NCBI GenBank assembly: GCA_030141605.1
Contig: JAQGDQ010002385.1
Span: 1 to 62,000 of the forward strand
Length of the DNA: 62,000 nt
Source of the DNA: Tubiluchus corallicola
Taxonomy: Eukaryota; Priapulida; Priapulimorpha; Priapulimorphida; Tubiluchidae
Direction of reading: 5' to 3'
Positions 17,474-25,810 of the stretch are shown here, one piece after another. The translations under genes were made by a program, and so were the position numbers. The stretch's first letter is position 1; every line of letters begins with the position of its first letter. Under the pieces are notes generated by a model that was not told the origin of the DNA, did not search any database, and saw nothing but the letters and a program-made list of their open reading frames with translations.

Positions 17474-18070
17474 TTATCTGATATAATCTGCAATTGTTCT
17501 TAAAAACATTCTCAGCATCTTACTTTTAAATTTATCATAATATCCACCCATATTACCTTTTGCATTTATTTCATTCTTAATAAGATTAATAGAATTATTT
17601 GGAATGGCTGGTGATTTATTTATAATATCGTTTTCGACATGGCTAGCACTCTTCCCGCCAAATAAATTAGAAGGTAATGATATTACTTTCCTTGAGGTTT
17701 TTATAGCCGTCCATGTTGGATATTCACAGTAACCTTTCTTTTCCACTTTATCAGTTAACATTAATTCACCCGAAGTTTGTTCTATAAAGCTATCAACAGC
17801 TATTTTAGCCAAAGGCCATCTATCGTGATAGTCATCTCCTGACATTAGGCCTCCAACTTTTAACTTTGGATACCAATCAAAAATCGTTTTACCGCCCTCT
17901 TCTCCAGTGTGGGCATAGCCATCAATATAAATAAAATCCAGAGACTCGTCTTCAAATATATCTAGAGCCTCATCAAATCTCATTTTTAATAATTTGTAAT
18001 TAGAACACAGCCCACATACAGTTAAAGCTTTTTTTGTACTCAGATATATCATGACGATAATAGTTTTCAA
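17474..18070 (-). CDS. Class I methyltransferase, probably N-terminally truncated
   Basis: The 198-residue frame carries the second half of a Methyltransf_24-type SAM fold: DESLDFIYIDGYAH, then FDWYPKLKVGGLMSGDDYHDRW. The glycine-rich SAM loop expected before it is missing. The frame starts abruptly with a non-conserved stretch, and another frame just upstream (ATG 18080, starting MRIFENYYRHDISEYK) resembles the missing part of such a protein, so a frameshift or decay is likely. It converges on the main polysaccharide operon and probably once methylated a sugar. Confidence 0.55.
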   Translation of the reverse strand: MKTIIVMIYLSTKKALTVCGLCSNYKLLKMRFDEALDIFEDESLDFIYIDGYAHTGEEGGKTIFDWYPKLKVGGLMSGDDYHDRWPLAKIAVDSFIEQTSGELMLTDKVEKKGYCEYPTWTAIKTSRKVISLPSNLFGGKSASHVENDIINKSPAIPNNSINLIKNEINAKGNMGGYYDKFKSKMLRMFLRTIADYIR

Positions 18071-18177
18071 AAATTCTCATTATAGCTCCCACTGCATAAA
18101 TAAATTGCTAACTTACTAAATCTTAGTTTATACCTGTTATTTACAAGCTCTCACTCTTTCATTTTGATGATTTATAA

Positions 18178-19617
18178 CTATAAAAAAAAATATACAAAAA
18201 CAAAATGATATATCAAAACAAACGAAATGACAACCAGAATATCCTTTCTTTTCAAAGGCTTATTTATATTTCTGAAGAACCTACTCCTCTTTGAAGCTTT
18301 TTCACAATTACCATTATTATCCTGATTATCTTCTGTTTTCTTCTTAAAAATATCCTTAGGATGCTGATAATCCATTATTCTCTGAAAAGTGATTTCAGGA
18401 TCATCATCAATAAGATCATAAAAACTACAATCTATCTTATTATTCCTATATTTCTGTAGAGATTTATCAAGGAAATTAAAGAACCATTTTGCATCATACA
18501 CATAAGTCGTTGGTATCCAATATCTTGTAAATAAGTGGTATAATGCATTATCCTTGTTTTTCGGTTTTTTGTTTTTTAAACTTTTATTAATATCCTGTAT
18601 ATTATCTGCATCACTAAACGCAGATATATGAGAATCCCCTAAAACAAATAAATATTTTTGATAAAAAACCGCTTGCCATCCAACCGTTGAAGCCGTTGTT
18701 ATTACGCCATCAACAAATGGTAATAAAAGTTGTGAGCCATTTTCATATTCACCCAATTCATCTAAATCAATAAAATTACTATAATTATTTTTTAAATACT
18801 CATTTAGATCAGGGTTTAATATTCTTTCCAACCTATGCTCAGTAACGATAACCCCTATGTCTTCGTCTAAGTTATTCAAAATGAACATCATATAATCAAA
18901 CTGATTATCAAATGCACAGTGCTTGAATGTCATAGCGATATCTGATGGCTGTAAGGCTAGTATTACGATATGAGAAAACTGTTTTTTCAGATTATACAGC
19001 CGGTATTTAAATGGATTACTATCACTTTGAAAAATATCCATATATTTTTTTCTGATGCCCGATACCAACTTAGCTTCTTCTTTGTTTAGCTGAGTATTTA
19101 ATAGCTCTTCTCTGTATCTTTTTATATAAGATTTATTTATATTAAGCTCTGTATCAAAATAAATTAAGGATATATATGGAGGTTGAGAAAAAATTCCACA
19201 CTCAAGTAATAACATTAGAGACCCAGGAAATATCTCCTTAAGAAATTCATTTTCTGTTGTTGTAATAACAATATCCGGATTAAAATTTGATATTTTAGAC
19301 TTTACTAACTTACTGAATTTTTCTAACATTCTTGCGTTCTGCAAAATATTTAAATGAAAATCTTTATATCCATTAGAAATATCTGTTAAGTCTGATTGCT
19401 TAATAGCTATTAAATCTATACTAGTATTCGGATTTTCAGATAAGAATTTTTGCATACAGGCATCTGAGCAAATAAATTTTATCTCCCATGGATCATCCCA
19501 TTCTTTAGAAAGAATAACCCATTGCTCTGATGTTTTAATACGCGTATTAATCCATCTATACCGCCATGTAGGAATATTGAGTTCTATCCAAGGTTCTACA
19601 TAAAAAAGTATTTTCAT
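18178..19617 (-). CDS. Capsule-synthesis-type glycosyltransferase, C-terminal membrane anchor
   Basis: The 479-residue protein has a Rossmann-like N-terminus (MKILFYVEPWIEL). Its C-terminal half has VDGVITTASTVGWQAVFYQK, then LFVLGDS, the donor-site pattern of Capsule_synth (KpsC/KpsS-like) and related GT-B enzymes. A lysine- and asparagine-rich linker (about residues 425-455) precedes one C-terminal transmembrane helix (ILVVISFVLIYHFVFVYFFL). Its ATG overlaps the stop of the upstream GT2 gene by 4 bp. The exact sugar and linkage are unknown. Confidence 0.65.
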   Translation of the reverse strand: MKILFYVEPWIELNIPTWRYRWINTRIKTSEQWVILSKEWDDPWEIKFICSDACMQKFLSENPNTSIDLIAIKQSDLTDISNGYKDFHLNILQNARMLEKFSKLVKSKISNFNPDIVITTTENEFLKEIFPGSLMLLLECGIFSQPPYISLIYFDTELNINKSYIKRYREELLNTQLNKEEAKLVSGIRKKYMDIFQSDSNPFKYRLYNLKKQFSHIVILALQPSDIAMTFKHCAFDNQFDYMMFILNNLDEDIGVIVTEHRLERILNPDLNEYLKNNYSNFIDLDELGEYENGSQLLLPFVDGVITTASTVGWQAVFYQKYLFVLGDSHISAFSDADNIQDINKSLKNKKPKNKDNALYHLFTRYWIPTTYVYDAKWFFNFLDKSLQKYRNNKIDCSFYDLIDDDPEITFQRIMDYQHPKDIFKKKTEDNQDNNGNCEKASKRSRFFRNINKPLKRKDILVVISFVLIYHFVFVYFFL

Positions 19618-20681
19618 AACAAGTTTCTCAATTTAAAAAACCTCTTATTGGGTTTACGGGTATAAAATTCAAGCATTTCCGCAAAAATAGCAATGGCATA
19701 GGATTTATTAATCATCAAACAGATCTGCAACACTATTTTATCTGATTTTCTATAGAAAGTATCGAATTCAATAAATTTTTTCAAGACATATTCTTTGTCT
19801 CTAACATGTTCAAAGACGCTATTTATTTTTTCTATAGTATACGCTCTCCTTAAGTATTCCTTTCTTCTTTGTTCAGAAAGTCTTTTAAAATCCTTCTTAC
19901 TGATATTTGATAATACTGTATCAATAAAACTAAAGGCAATGCCAGCGTTAGTATCCGCTATATCTTTCAATTGCCATCTATCATAAGAACCTTGCCCTAC
20001 AAGATTCTTTTCTTCTACTATCAGGATAGCCTTATTTTGCTTTTTAATAATTTTTAATAAAATATCAGTATGAGGAAAAAACCCATCATATTTATAAGAA
20101 CTGTGATTCATAACATCTAAAGCATCTTCTCTTTTTAAAAGATAACCGCCTATAAAAAACAACCTGCAAATACCATGAGTTAATAACTCTACAGAGTTGT
20201 TGATTAGAATATTCTTGCCGTTATTTGTTAATATTGACTGAGCAAAACTCTTGCTAAAATCTCCTTGATAATAGAAATTTGCCCTCATTAGTATGGCAGA
20301 TAAATCAGCTGTATCATCACTCAATCTATTTAAAATATATGCTATCGAGCCCTTTTCCAACTTATCATCCCCCTGTAACCAGAGATATGTTCCACAAGCG
20401 TTTTTAATAACCTCATAGACATTTTTAATCGGCCCTATATTGGCCTCATTTTTATGATATCTTATATTGATATCAGGATATTTTTTTATATAGTCCTCTT
20501 TAATAATTTTAGGAGTATTGTCAGTAGAGCAATTATCGCATATTAATATTTCTAAATTACAACAACTGGCTAATTCATCATCTACTTGACAAACTATACT
20601 GTCGAGCGTTGTTCTTATTGTTTTTTCAGTATTATATACTGGAATCCCAATGGTTAGCGGTACTTTATTTTGGTTTTTCAT
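19614..20681 (-). CDS. GT2-family glycosyltransferase (inverted 5' paralogue of the gene at 14929)
   Basis: Its GT-A core has LTIGIPVYNTEKTI, then DNCSTDNTPKI, and the acidic motif LQGDDKLEKGS. The frame is open to 20708, but the ATG at 20679-20681 is preferred because it puts the conserved GT-A strand at the same distance from the start as in the paralogue. The first roughly 78 residues are nearly identical to the 14929 gene, after which the proteins diverge. This fits shuffling of acceptor domains behind a shared donor-binding start. It is translationally coupled to the downstream glycosyltransferase. Confidence 0.84.
   Translation of the reverse strand: MKNQNKVPLTIGIPVYNTEKTIRTTLDSIVCQVDDELASCCNLEILICDNCSTDNTPKIIKEDYIKKYPDINIRYHKNEANIGPIKNVYEVIKNACGTYLWLQGDDKLEKGSIAYILNRLSDDTADLSAILMRANFYYQGDFSKSFAQSILTNNGKNILINNSVELLTHGICRLFFIGGYLLKREDALDVMNHSSYKYDGFFPHTDILLKIIKKQNKAILIVEEKNLVGQGSYDRWQLKDIADTNAGIAFSFIDTVLSNISKKDFKRLSEQRRKEYLRRAYTIEKINSVFEHVRDKEYVLKKFIEFDTFYRKSDKIVLQICLMINKSYAIAIFAEMLEFYTRKPNKRFFKLRNLL
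20448..20654 (-). repeat. Inverted repeat arm 2 (glycosyltransferase 5' region)
   Basis: This is the partner of 14956-15162 in opposite orientation, 88% identical. The arms enclose about 5.3 kb of glycosyltransferase genes. Confidence 0.85.
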
Positions 20682-20708
20682 CTTAATAAAAACGCCTCGC
20701 TTAAACAT

Positions 20709-21449
20709 GAAAGTTATTTAAATTATAAATACTTACAGTATTCAGACTCTGATCAAAATATCAAGTCATCTTCACCCAAACTAAATTGGCCTTGTAGATC
20801 AATAGCAAAATCACTTTTTTATCCTGTTTTTTAGAACATATTCTCCTTCCTATTTTAAATTCTTTTATCTTTTCAATGATTATATTTCCTGAGAACTTAA
20901 ATTACAATTAAACATTTACGACATAAATCGCGGTTTAAAAAAACTCTCTGTCACGCAAAATACAGAAAATACTGAGCTTTTAAAACTATGCAACCAGAAA
21001 CCTATGAAAGTTAGCTTCAGATTAAGGGCGGAGTATTAAACCTCTCCGGTTCGAGCCACTGTTTTCCTTCATTGGAAACAATAATCGCCGCAAAATACGC
21101 GGTGATTATGTGCACTATTCTCCGCATACCGATTGAATGACCATTTTGCCAAAGTCAGCAATATGGTCAGGCAGATTTTTGCGCATACTTTCCAGCCAGC
21201 AGAATATATTGACTAATTTTATCTGCCCCACAGTGCCACAAGGAATTTCCAGCAACTTGGAATTTGCGTCTACAGCGGTCAAACATCGTGTAAGAGAGAG
21301 TGTAGCATTAAGACGATTCTTTCTGTAAAAAATTCAATGTCACGCCGCAATTCTTCAATTTTGAGTATCACCCTCAGTAGCCGGACGTATACCACCATCA
21401 CACGCCAGAATTATGTTCCTGATCACAATGTCATCTATGATAAGGACGC
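20709..21449. other. Gene-poor spacer, possibly decayed sequence
   Basis: About 740 bp hold no convincing gene. Short frames exist on both strands, for example one reading RRDIEFFTERI on the minus strand near 21310, but none has a start plus a family signature. The uneven composition after 21020 suggests remnants of older genes. Confidence 0.4.
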
Positions 21450-22304
21450 CTAAATTGGCGACAACAAATGCACATTGGTGATAAGATTACGAACTCCATG
21501 TGCGTGATCTTCATCAAATGGATTATCAGATAGCCAATCAGCAAGCGTTCTGATGTCTATCTTAAGCACTTTAGGACGGACGCTCCAGGTTACCTGAAAA
21601 GGTGAAGCTTTTTCGTTGTAAACAGGGCCAGTAGTGGAACCACTATAAACAACTGGAGTGCCAAGATTATCAGGTAAGTTTGGTACTTGATTGCGACCTG
21701 CTATATTTTTAATGCTAGTCATTTTAATAAAATCAGCACCTCCCTTAGAAACTAAAACGCCAATCACCGCTTCAACACGCAATTGAGGATTTTTAACTTC
21801 TGCACTAAAACAGGTGCCCAAACCGTTACCTAAAGTGCCCTTGGCTGTAGAATATACAAAATGAATTTCAATAGTATCACCAGGTCTCAAGCTACCGTGT
21901 TCGCTCTGGCCAACCTTATAGTTAACAGGCGCTACCTCAGCAGACGTCAACATGCCATCATACTTAAAACCTGTCCCATAACCTTTGCCATTACCATTCC
22001 CCGCATAAGTCGTGAATTCGCCACCTTTATGCTCCGCATTTTTATGAAAATGAATATCACAAAGCGTCATACTCGTAACAGGGGGAGCAGCACTAAAAGG
22101 ATGTCTATTTTCGCCCCTCGGATCATCAATGTCACGCGGTGACTGAGGACCATAACCTTTCCCATGGGTTGACATTTTTAAATTTAACCTCTGTTTTTCA
22201 ATAATATCGTCAGAAACAGAATTTTCTCCAGCCATCGCACAGGATAAAATTGAAAATGTGCCAAAAATAGTAGCACTCATTAAAGAAAAAGATTTGCTTA
22301 TCAT
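21450..22304 (-). CDS. Delta-class carbonic anhydrase-like secreted protein
   Basis: ATG 22302-22304 is chosen. A CAGGTG ribosome site lies 7 bp upstream and the start gives a clear signal peptide (MISKSFSLMSATIFGTFSIL, cleavage likely at AMA-GE). The mature protein of about 255 residues has the CA_like (delta carbonic anhydrase) motifs: LCDIHFHKNAEHKGGEF with the clustered histidines expected to bind zinc, DTIEIHFVYST, and CFSAEVKNPQLRVEAVIGVL. The likely reaction is CO2/bicarbonate interconversion in the periplasm. The gene is isolated, with several hundred gene-free bp on both sides, and its catalytic activity is inferred from family alone. Confidence 0.75.
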   Translation of the reverse strand: MISKSFSLMSATIFGTFSILSCAMAGENSVSDDIIEKQRLNLKMSTHGKGYGPQSPRDIDDPRGENRHPFSAAPPVTSMTLCDIHFHKNAEHKGGEFTTYAGNGNGKGYGTGFKYDGMLTSAEVAPVNYKVGQSEHGSLRPGDTIEIHFVYSTAKGTLGNGLGTCFSAEVKNPQLRVEAVIGVLVSKGGADFIKMTSIKNIAGRNQVPNLPDNLGTPVVYSGSTTGPVYNEKASPFQVTWSVRPKVLKIDIRTLADWLSDNPFDEDHAHGVRNLITNVHLLSPI

Positions 22305-22343
22305 GATAACACCTGCAAGTTTAATGGTTAGAAATGTACGCAT

Positions 22344-22703
22344 AATTTCAACTTAAACGTAATTTAAGCAAAAATCAATAGTAGAAACCCTGCACGCCTA
22401 TCTCTATAGAAAACTTTCAAGCACTTGAAGAAATAACGAAGCTCAGAGATGCGGACACTCCTACACACCGCAAAATATAAATCAATAAATTTCTAATTGC
22501 AGAGAAAAATATCCAGTTGATCTGTACAGGAAACATAACAACAAACCAACCACTTCAGAATCGTGCTTTCATAGTGATGGTAATGGTAAATGTGAACAAA
22601 CGAGTAAAACCTTTGAAATAACATCATAACTTATAATCTGCGGTAGCTTTCTGGTGCTCAAAAAACAACCTGAAAACACAAACGAAAAAATACATCAGGA
22701 GCC
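22344..22703. other. Intergenic, no gene recognised
   Basis: This is 360 bp of AT-rich DNA upstream of both the carbonic anhydrase (leftward) and a small ORF (rightward). No RNA gene or clear promoter pair is visible. Confidence 0.4.
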
Positions 22704-22865
22704 ATGGCACCAGCTAAAGAGCGAAATGAGATTGACTGGAATACAGCAAACAGACTGGCTGAGGAAAATAAGGATTTCTTAGAATATATCAAACTTATTC
22801 GCCAGTTCTACCAAATCGGGGAGATGCGCCTGTCTGATTGGGATATGTGTGTTGATGGTGGCTAG
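22704..22865 (+). CDS. Small soluble protein, 53 residues, unknown
   Basis: The ATG at 22704 is preceded by CAGGAGCC, a good Shine-Dalgarno site placed rather close. The 53-residue product is charged and helical (NTANRLAEENKDFLEYIKLI) and ends in RLSDWDMCVDGG. Composition and codon pattern look coding. I do not recognise a family. It stands alone, with about 300 bp of empty DNA on its right (22866-23166), where I see only AT-rich sequence before the VOC gene. Confidence 0.5.
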   Translation: MAPAKERNEIDWNTANRLAEENKDFLEYIKLIRQFYQIGEMRLSDWDMCVDGG

Positions 22866-23166
22866 TTTTTCTCTAATATCCCTATAATTTTCAGCGTCTT
22901 GCCACCATATTCAAAAACGCATTTTTGTTATTCCAGTAAGCTGCATATCTCATTAATTTAACTTGATGTAACCCACCTTTAAACCCTAGAATAGATCATA
23001 TCTTCAGGCTCAATCATTCACCATGATTAATTCCAAGCATAGAGTTCATATCTAACTTTTCTTTCAAATGATGGCTGAATTAAACTGACAATAGCGTTTT
23101 TCTTTATTCTCTTTTTTTACTTTATATTATCATGTAGACTTAAAATTTGAATAAGGAACATTACTT

Positions 23167-23607
23167 ATGCAACAAAGATTAAGTATCATCACATTGGGTG
23201 TTTCCGATTTAAAGAAATCCGAAGATTTTTATAATAAACTAGGATGGAAAAAATCTGGTAATAATGAAGGCATTGTTTGCTATAACCTACAATCTATGGC
23301 GTTCGCTCTTTACCCAATAGAAAAACTAGCTGAAGATAAAAAAATAGATATTCCTCGCTCAAATTTAAAGTTTCTTAAAACATTTTCAATTGCTCATAAC
23401 GTTGAAAATGAGAAAACTGTTGATAATGTTTTAAAGGAAGCAGAAAACGCAGGTGGAAAAATCACTAAACCAGCTCAAAAAACATTTTGGGGAGGATATT
23501 CAGGATATTTTTCTGACCCGGATGGATATTTATGGGAAGTAGCTTTTAACCCATTCTCAAAATTAGGCAAAAACGGTGAATTCCAATGGGAGGGCGTTCA
23601 GCCATAA
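23167..23607 (+). CDS. VOC-superfamily (glyoxalase/bleomycin-resistance-like) protein
   Basis: The 146-residue protein follows AATAAGGAACATT, a fair ribosome site. It has the two-module VOC fold: LGVSDLKKSEDFYNKLGWK at the start and GGYSGYFSDPDGYLWEVAFNP at the end, where the late glutamate is the usual metal ligand. The first-module metal position (histidine in many members) is not evident, so a true lyase activity is uncertain. Members bind or modify small molecules in the cytoplasm. It is monocistronic. Confidence 0.82.
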   Translation: MQQRLSIITLGVSDLKKSEDFYNKLGWKKSGNNEGIVCYNLQSMAFALYPIEKLAEDKKIDIPRSNLKFLKTFSIAHNVENEKTVDNVLKEAENAGGKITKPAQKTFWGGYSGYFSDPDGYLWEVAFNPFSKLGKNGEFQWEGVQP

Positions 23608-24288
23608 CCTGAGAATAGATTAAGCTGCTGATAGAGTTCGTTATTGATTTAAAATACTTTTTAATTTGCACTTTCGTATGCCTATAAATAAAGATTTTAT
23701 TGATTATATTTGCGAACAAGTCGCAAAAGTAAGAGATATCACAAGCCGAAGGCATTGATTTTTAAGGGTTCTTATTTCTGGTCACGGGGAGATCTCCTAG
23801 AAAAACAGAGAGCATTTAGCGGAAATTTAAGCCTCAAACATCACAATATACTGAGACAAAAAATGTCTTAAATAGAATCTCGCCTAGCTCTAAAAGCTTA
23901 CAAACACTGGCTTTTAGGAACTAGCTTAACTATATTTCGGGGAATATACGAAAAGTTAGAAAATAATAAACTGGCGGTGGATTCGAATCCCGTTAACAAC
24001 CGTTCTCTAAAATCGCTTATTTTTAGGCTCTGTTTTTCCTATAAAATCTTAGAATTTGAGCGAAAAATCGTGTATGTCTCTTCCGAGAAAATGATAGTAT
24101 AATTGCACCCAAAATCGCCTGTTTGTGTTGTTTTTGAAAGTCTTACCTTTCATCTCCCCCTTAGAGTTCGAACCAAGACAAGCGAACACCCACTTGTCCT
24201 TTAATGCAAACTTTTATGAACATAAAACTTGATATCACAAGCAAAGCAAGCATTCATTGGATCGTAACCTAAACGAAAGGATTTTACC
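23608..24288. other. Spacer at the left margin of the defence block; tRNA T-arm-like motifs
   Basis: 680 bp hold no gene. At about 23977-23995 the sequence GGTGGATTCGAATCCCGTT resembles a tRNA T-arm, and AGTTCGAACCAAG near 24167 is a second, weaker one. No full tRNA folds around either. Such motifs often mark att sites left by elements that insert into tRNA 3' ends. Confidence 0.3.
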
Positions 24289-24549
24289 ATGCAAAAACAA
24301 ATATATTTAAGTGAACACGAACTGGCTGAAAAATGGGGGATATCTCCTAGAACTTTACAACGCTGGAGGTGGCTTAACCAAGGGCCAAACTACCTTAAAA
24401 TCGGAGGTCGCGTCAGATACAGACCTGAAGATGTAGATGCTTTTGAGAAGAAGCGTTTCTGCCAGATACAGGACAATCCCAATAATGATAATGCCAACGT
24501 TTCTGAGGAGTACGGATACAGTATCACGCTTAATGGCCAGAAGCTATAA
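24289..24549 (+). CDS. AlpA/MerR-like helix-turn-helix protein (excisionase-like)
   Basis: The 86-residue protein has a strong ribosome site (GAAAGGATTTTACC) and a single HTH_17 domain at residues 5-52: LSEHELAEKWGISPRTLQRW, then a short wing ending GGRVRYRPEDVDAFE. Such proteins act as excisionases or as activators of integrase genes in prophages and islands. The C-terminal 30 residues are Asn-rich and variable. It marks the left edge of the nuclease-rich block, and its stop codon lies at the base of a hairpin. The last 160 bp are antisense to the read-through tail of the HAD gene. Confidence 0.8.
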   Translation: MQKQIYLSEHELAEKWGISPRTLQRWRWLNQGPNYLKIGGRVRYRPEDVDAFEKKRFCQIQDNPNNDNANVSEEYGYSITLNGQKL

Positions 24550-25205
24550 GGCACCATAAGTTGACCCTTATTTCGTTTAAGGGTCATTATACGGTGCTTT
24601 ACGCTTCTTTCAAATGCATCCACTTCCAAGCTCTTTTTCGCAATATTGTAAACACCCTCCCAGCAATCCACACAAGGAATATTGCTGTCTTGATAACTGT
24701 TGTGCGGATGCTTTATAAGGATTGATAACAATCCCAGTTTCTCACCAAGCACGGCATTCTCAAACTTATCCTCAATCCAAAGAAGTCCAGAGTTTTTATA
24801 GCGTGACAAGGCTTCTGTCTTATCACCTGCAGTTGGCAGGCAGACCAGTTCTTTAAAAATACCTTTTCCAAAAACGGTTTCAAGATTGTGGAGGCGTAAT
24901 GCTTTTGCATGCTCTGCTTCACTAAGCGCTGTAATCGCAACAAAGTGCCAGCCTTCCTGAAACATCTTCCGCACATAATAAACGGCGTTTCTGATTGGCT
25001 CTAGCATTCCCTGTTGTAAACAGTGATTGAATTCTTCAACGAGCTTCATGCCTGCTTCTTGTGATACGCCAAGTCTATGGGCAATATCATAGACCTTTTC
25101 TGTCGCATGTTTTGTAACCATACCTCTTTCTCTTGCCCAAGCATTAAAGCCTTTTTCCCAGTCTAATAAAACGCCGTCAACATCGGTCAGAATAATCTTG
25201 CTCAT
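24390..25205 (-). CDS. HAD-superfamily phosphatase/hydrolase with read-through C-terminus
   Basis: The start at 25205 has a strong AGGAGATCGC site. The N-terminal motif IILTDVDGVLLDW supplies the two HAD aspartates (D8, D10). A helical cap follows at about residues 20-80, then motif II (FVAITALSE) and an acidic motif (LLWIEDKFENA). The enzyme is a short, about 200-residue HAD like those in phages. The frame does not stop before the terminator hairpin. It runs on for about 70 residues antisense to the HTH gene and ends at 24390. That tail shows no family character and is probably the result of a lost stop codon. Confidence 0.72.
   Translation of the reverse strand: MSKIILTDVDGVLLDWEKGFNAWARERGMVTKHATEKVYDIAHRLGVSQEAGMKLVEEFNHCLQQGMLEPIRNAVYYVRKMFQEGWHFVAITALSEAEHAKALRLHNLETVFGKGIFKELVCLPTAGDKTEALSRYKNSGLLWIEDKFENAVLGEKLGLLSILIKHPHNSYQDSNIPCVDCWEGVYNIAKKSLEVDAFERSVKHRIMTLKRNKGQLMVPYSFWPLSVILYPYSSETLALSLLGLSCIWQKRFFSKASTSSGLYLTRPPILR
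24548..24600. terminator. Hairpin between convergent HTH and HAD genes
   Basis: TGACCCTTA at 24562-24570 pairs with TAAGGGTCA at 24578-24586 around a 7-base loop. After a 6x6 internal mismatch the stem resumes with GCACC (24551-24555) against GGTGC (24593-24597). Weak T-runs flank both ends, so it could serve both convergent genes. Confidence 0.6.
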
Positions 25206-25261
25206 GCGATCTCCTTCTATTGTTAAAGATGCTCACAATATACTTGATATTTGCGTCTGAA

Positions 25262-25301
25262 ATGGACGTGTATTGTGTAGTTCAATTTTATTTACGTCCA
25301 T
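25262..25301. promoter_or_regulatory. Inverted repeat in the HAD / thermonuclease divergent promoter
   Basis: ATGGACGT (25262-25269) and ACGTCCAT (25294-25301) are a perfect 8-bp dyad separated by 24 bp, in the 143-bp gap between two divergent genes. It is a candidate operator; no cognate regulator is known. Confidence 0.4.
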
Positions 25302-25348
25302 AAATGTCGCTTATGAAGTTTATTTTTATTGAAAAATTGGAGGCGATT

Positions 25349-25810
25349 ATGTTAAAACTATTGAAGATTGTTTTGATTTGTTTGTTTTTTTCTTCTCCCG
25401 CTTATGCTGGGATAAAGGTTGTCGATGGTGATAGCTTGAAGATCAATGGAGCAAAAGTAAGGCTGTATGGCCTTGATGCTCCTGAGCATGATCAAACTTG
25501 CAAAGCAGATAGCTCTGAATACTCTTGTGGGCAGGATGCCAAGATAGCTCTTCAAGGTCTCATAACGGATGAAACCTTCTGTGTTATCAAGGGTGGAGAT
25601 CGTTACAAAAGGGTTCTGGCTATTTGTTATAACGGCAATAAGGATATCAATGCAGAGCTTGTAAGAAGAGGTTTTGCGGTGGCTTACGTCCGATATGCAA
25701 AAGATTATGTGAAACAGGAAAGCGAAGCAAGACAAAACAAAGCCGGTATATGGCAAGGAGAATTTATAAATCCTGAAGACTACAGGAAAAGGAAAAAGCA
25801 TGGCAAGTAA
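25349..25810 (+). CDS. Secreted thermonuclease-like (SNase) endonuclease
   Basis: ATG 25349 is preferred over 25304 because TTGGAGGCGATT precedes it and it opens a signal peptide (MLKLLKIVLICLFFSSPAYA, cleavage at AYA-G). The SNase domain follows: VVDGDSLKINGAKVRLYGLD with the metal aspartate and the first arginine, then APEHDQTC, DRYKRVLAICY with the second arginine, and RRGFAVAYVRYAKDY. It would cleave DNA or RNA with calcium outside the inner membrane. It overlaps the next gene by 11 bp, so the two are translationally coupled. Confidence 0.85.
   Translation: MLKLLKIVLICLFFSSPAYAGIKVVDGDSLKINGAKVRLYGLDAPEHDQTCKADSSEYSCGQDAKIALQGLITDETFCVIKGGDRYKRVLAICYNGNKDINAELVRRGFAVAYVRYAKDYVKQESEARQNKAGIWQGEFINPEDYRKRKKHGK

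Noticed and set aside
21020-21075. CCGGTTCGAGCC looks like a tRNA T-arm
   Set aside because: No matching acceptor or anticodon stems within tRNA distance on either strand.
21137-21328. 63-residue frame in the gene-poor spacer
   Set aside because: No ribosome site, no coding-like composition and no recognisable motif.
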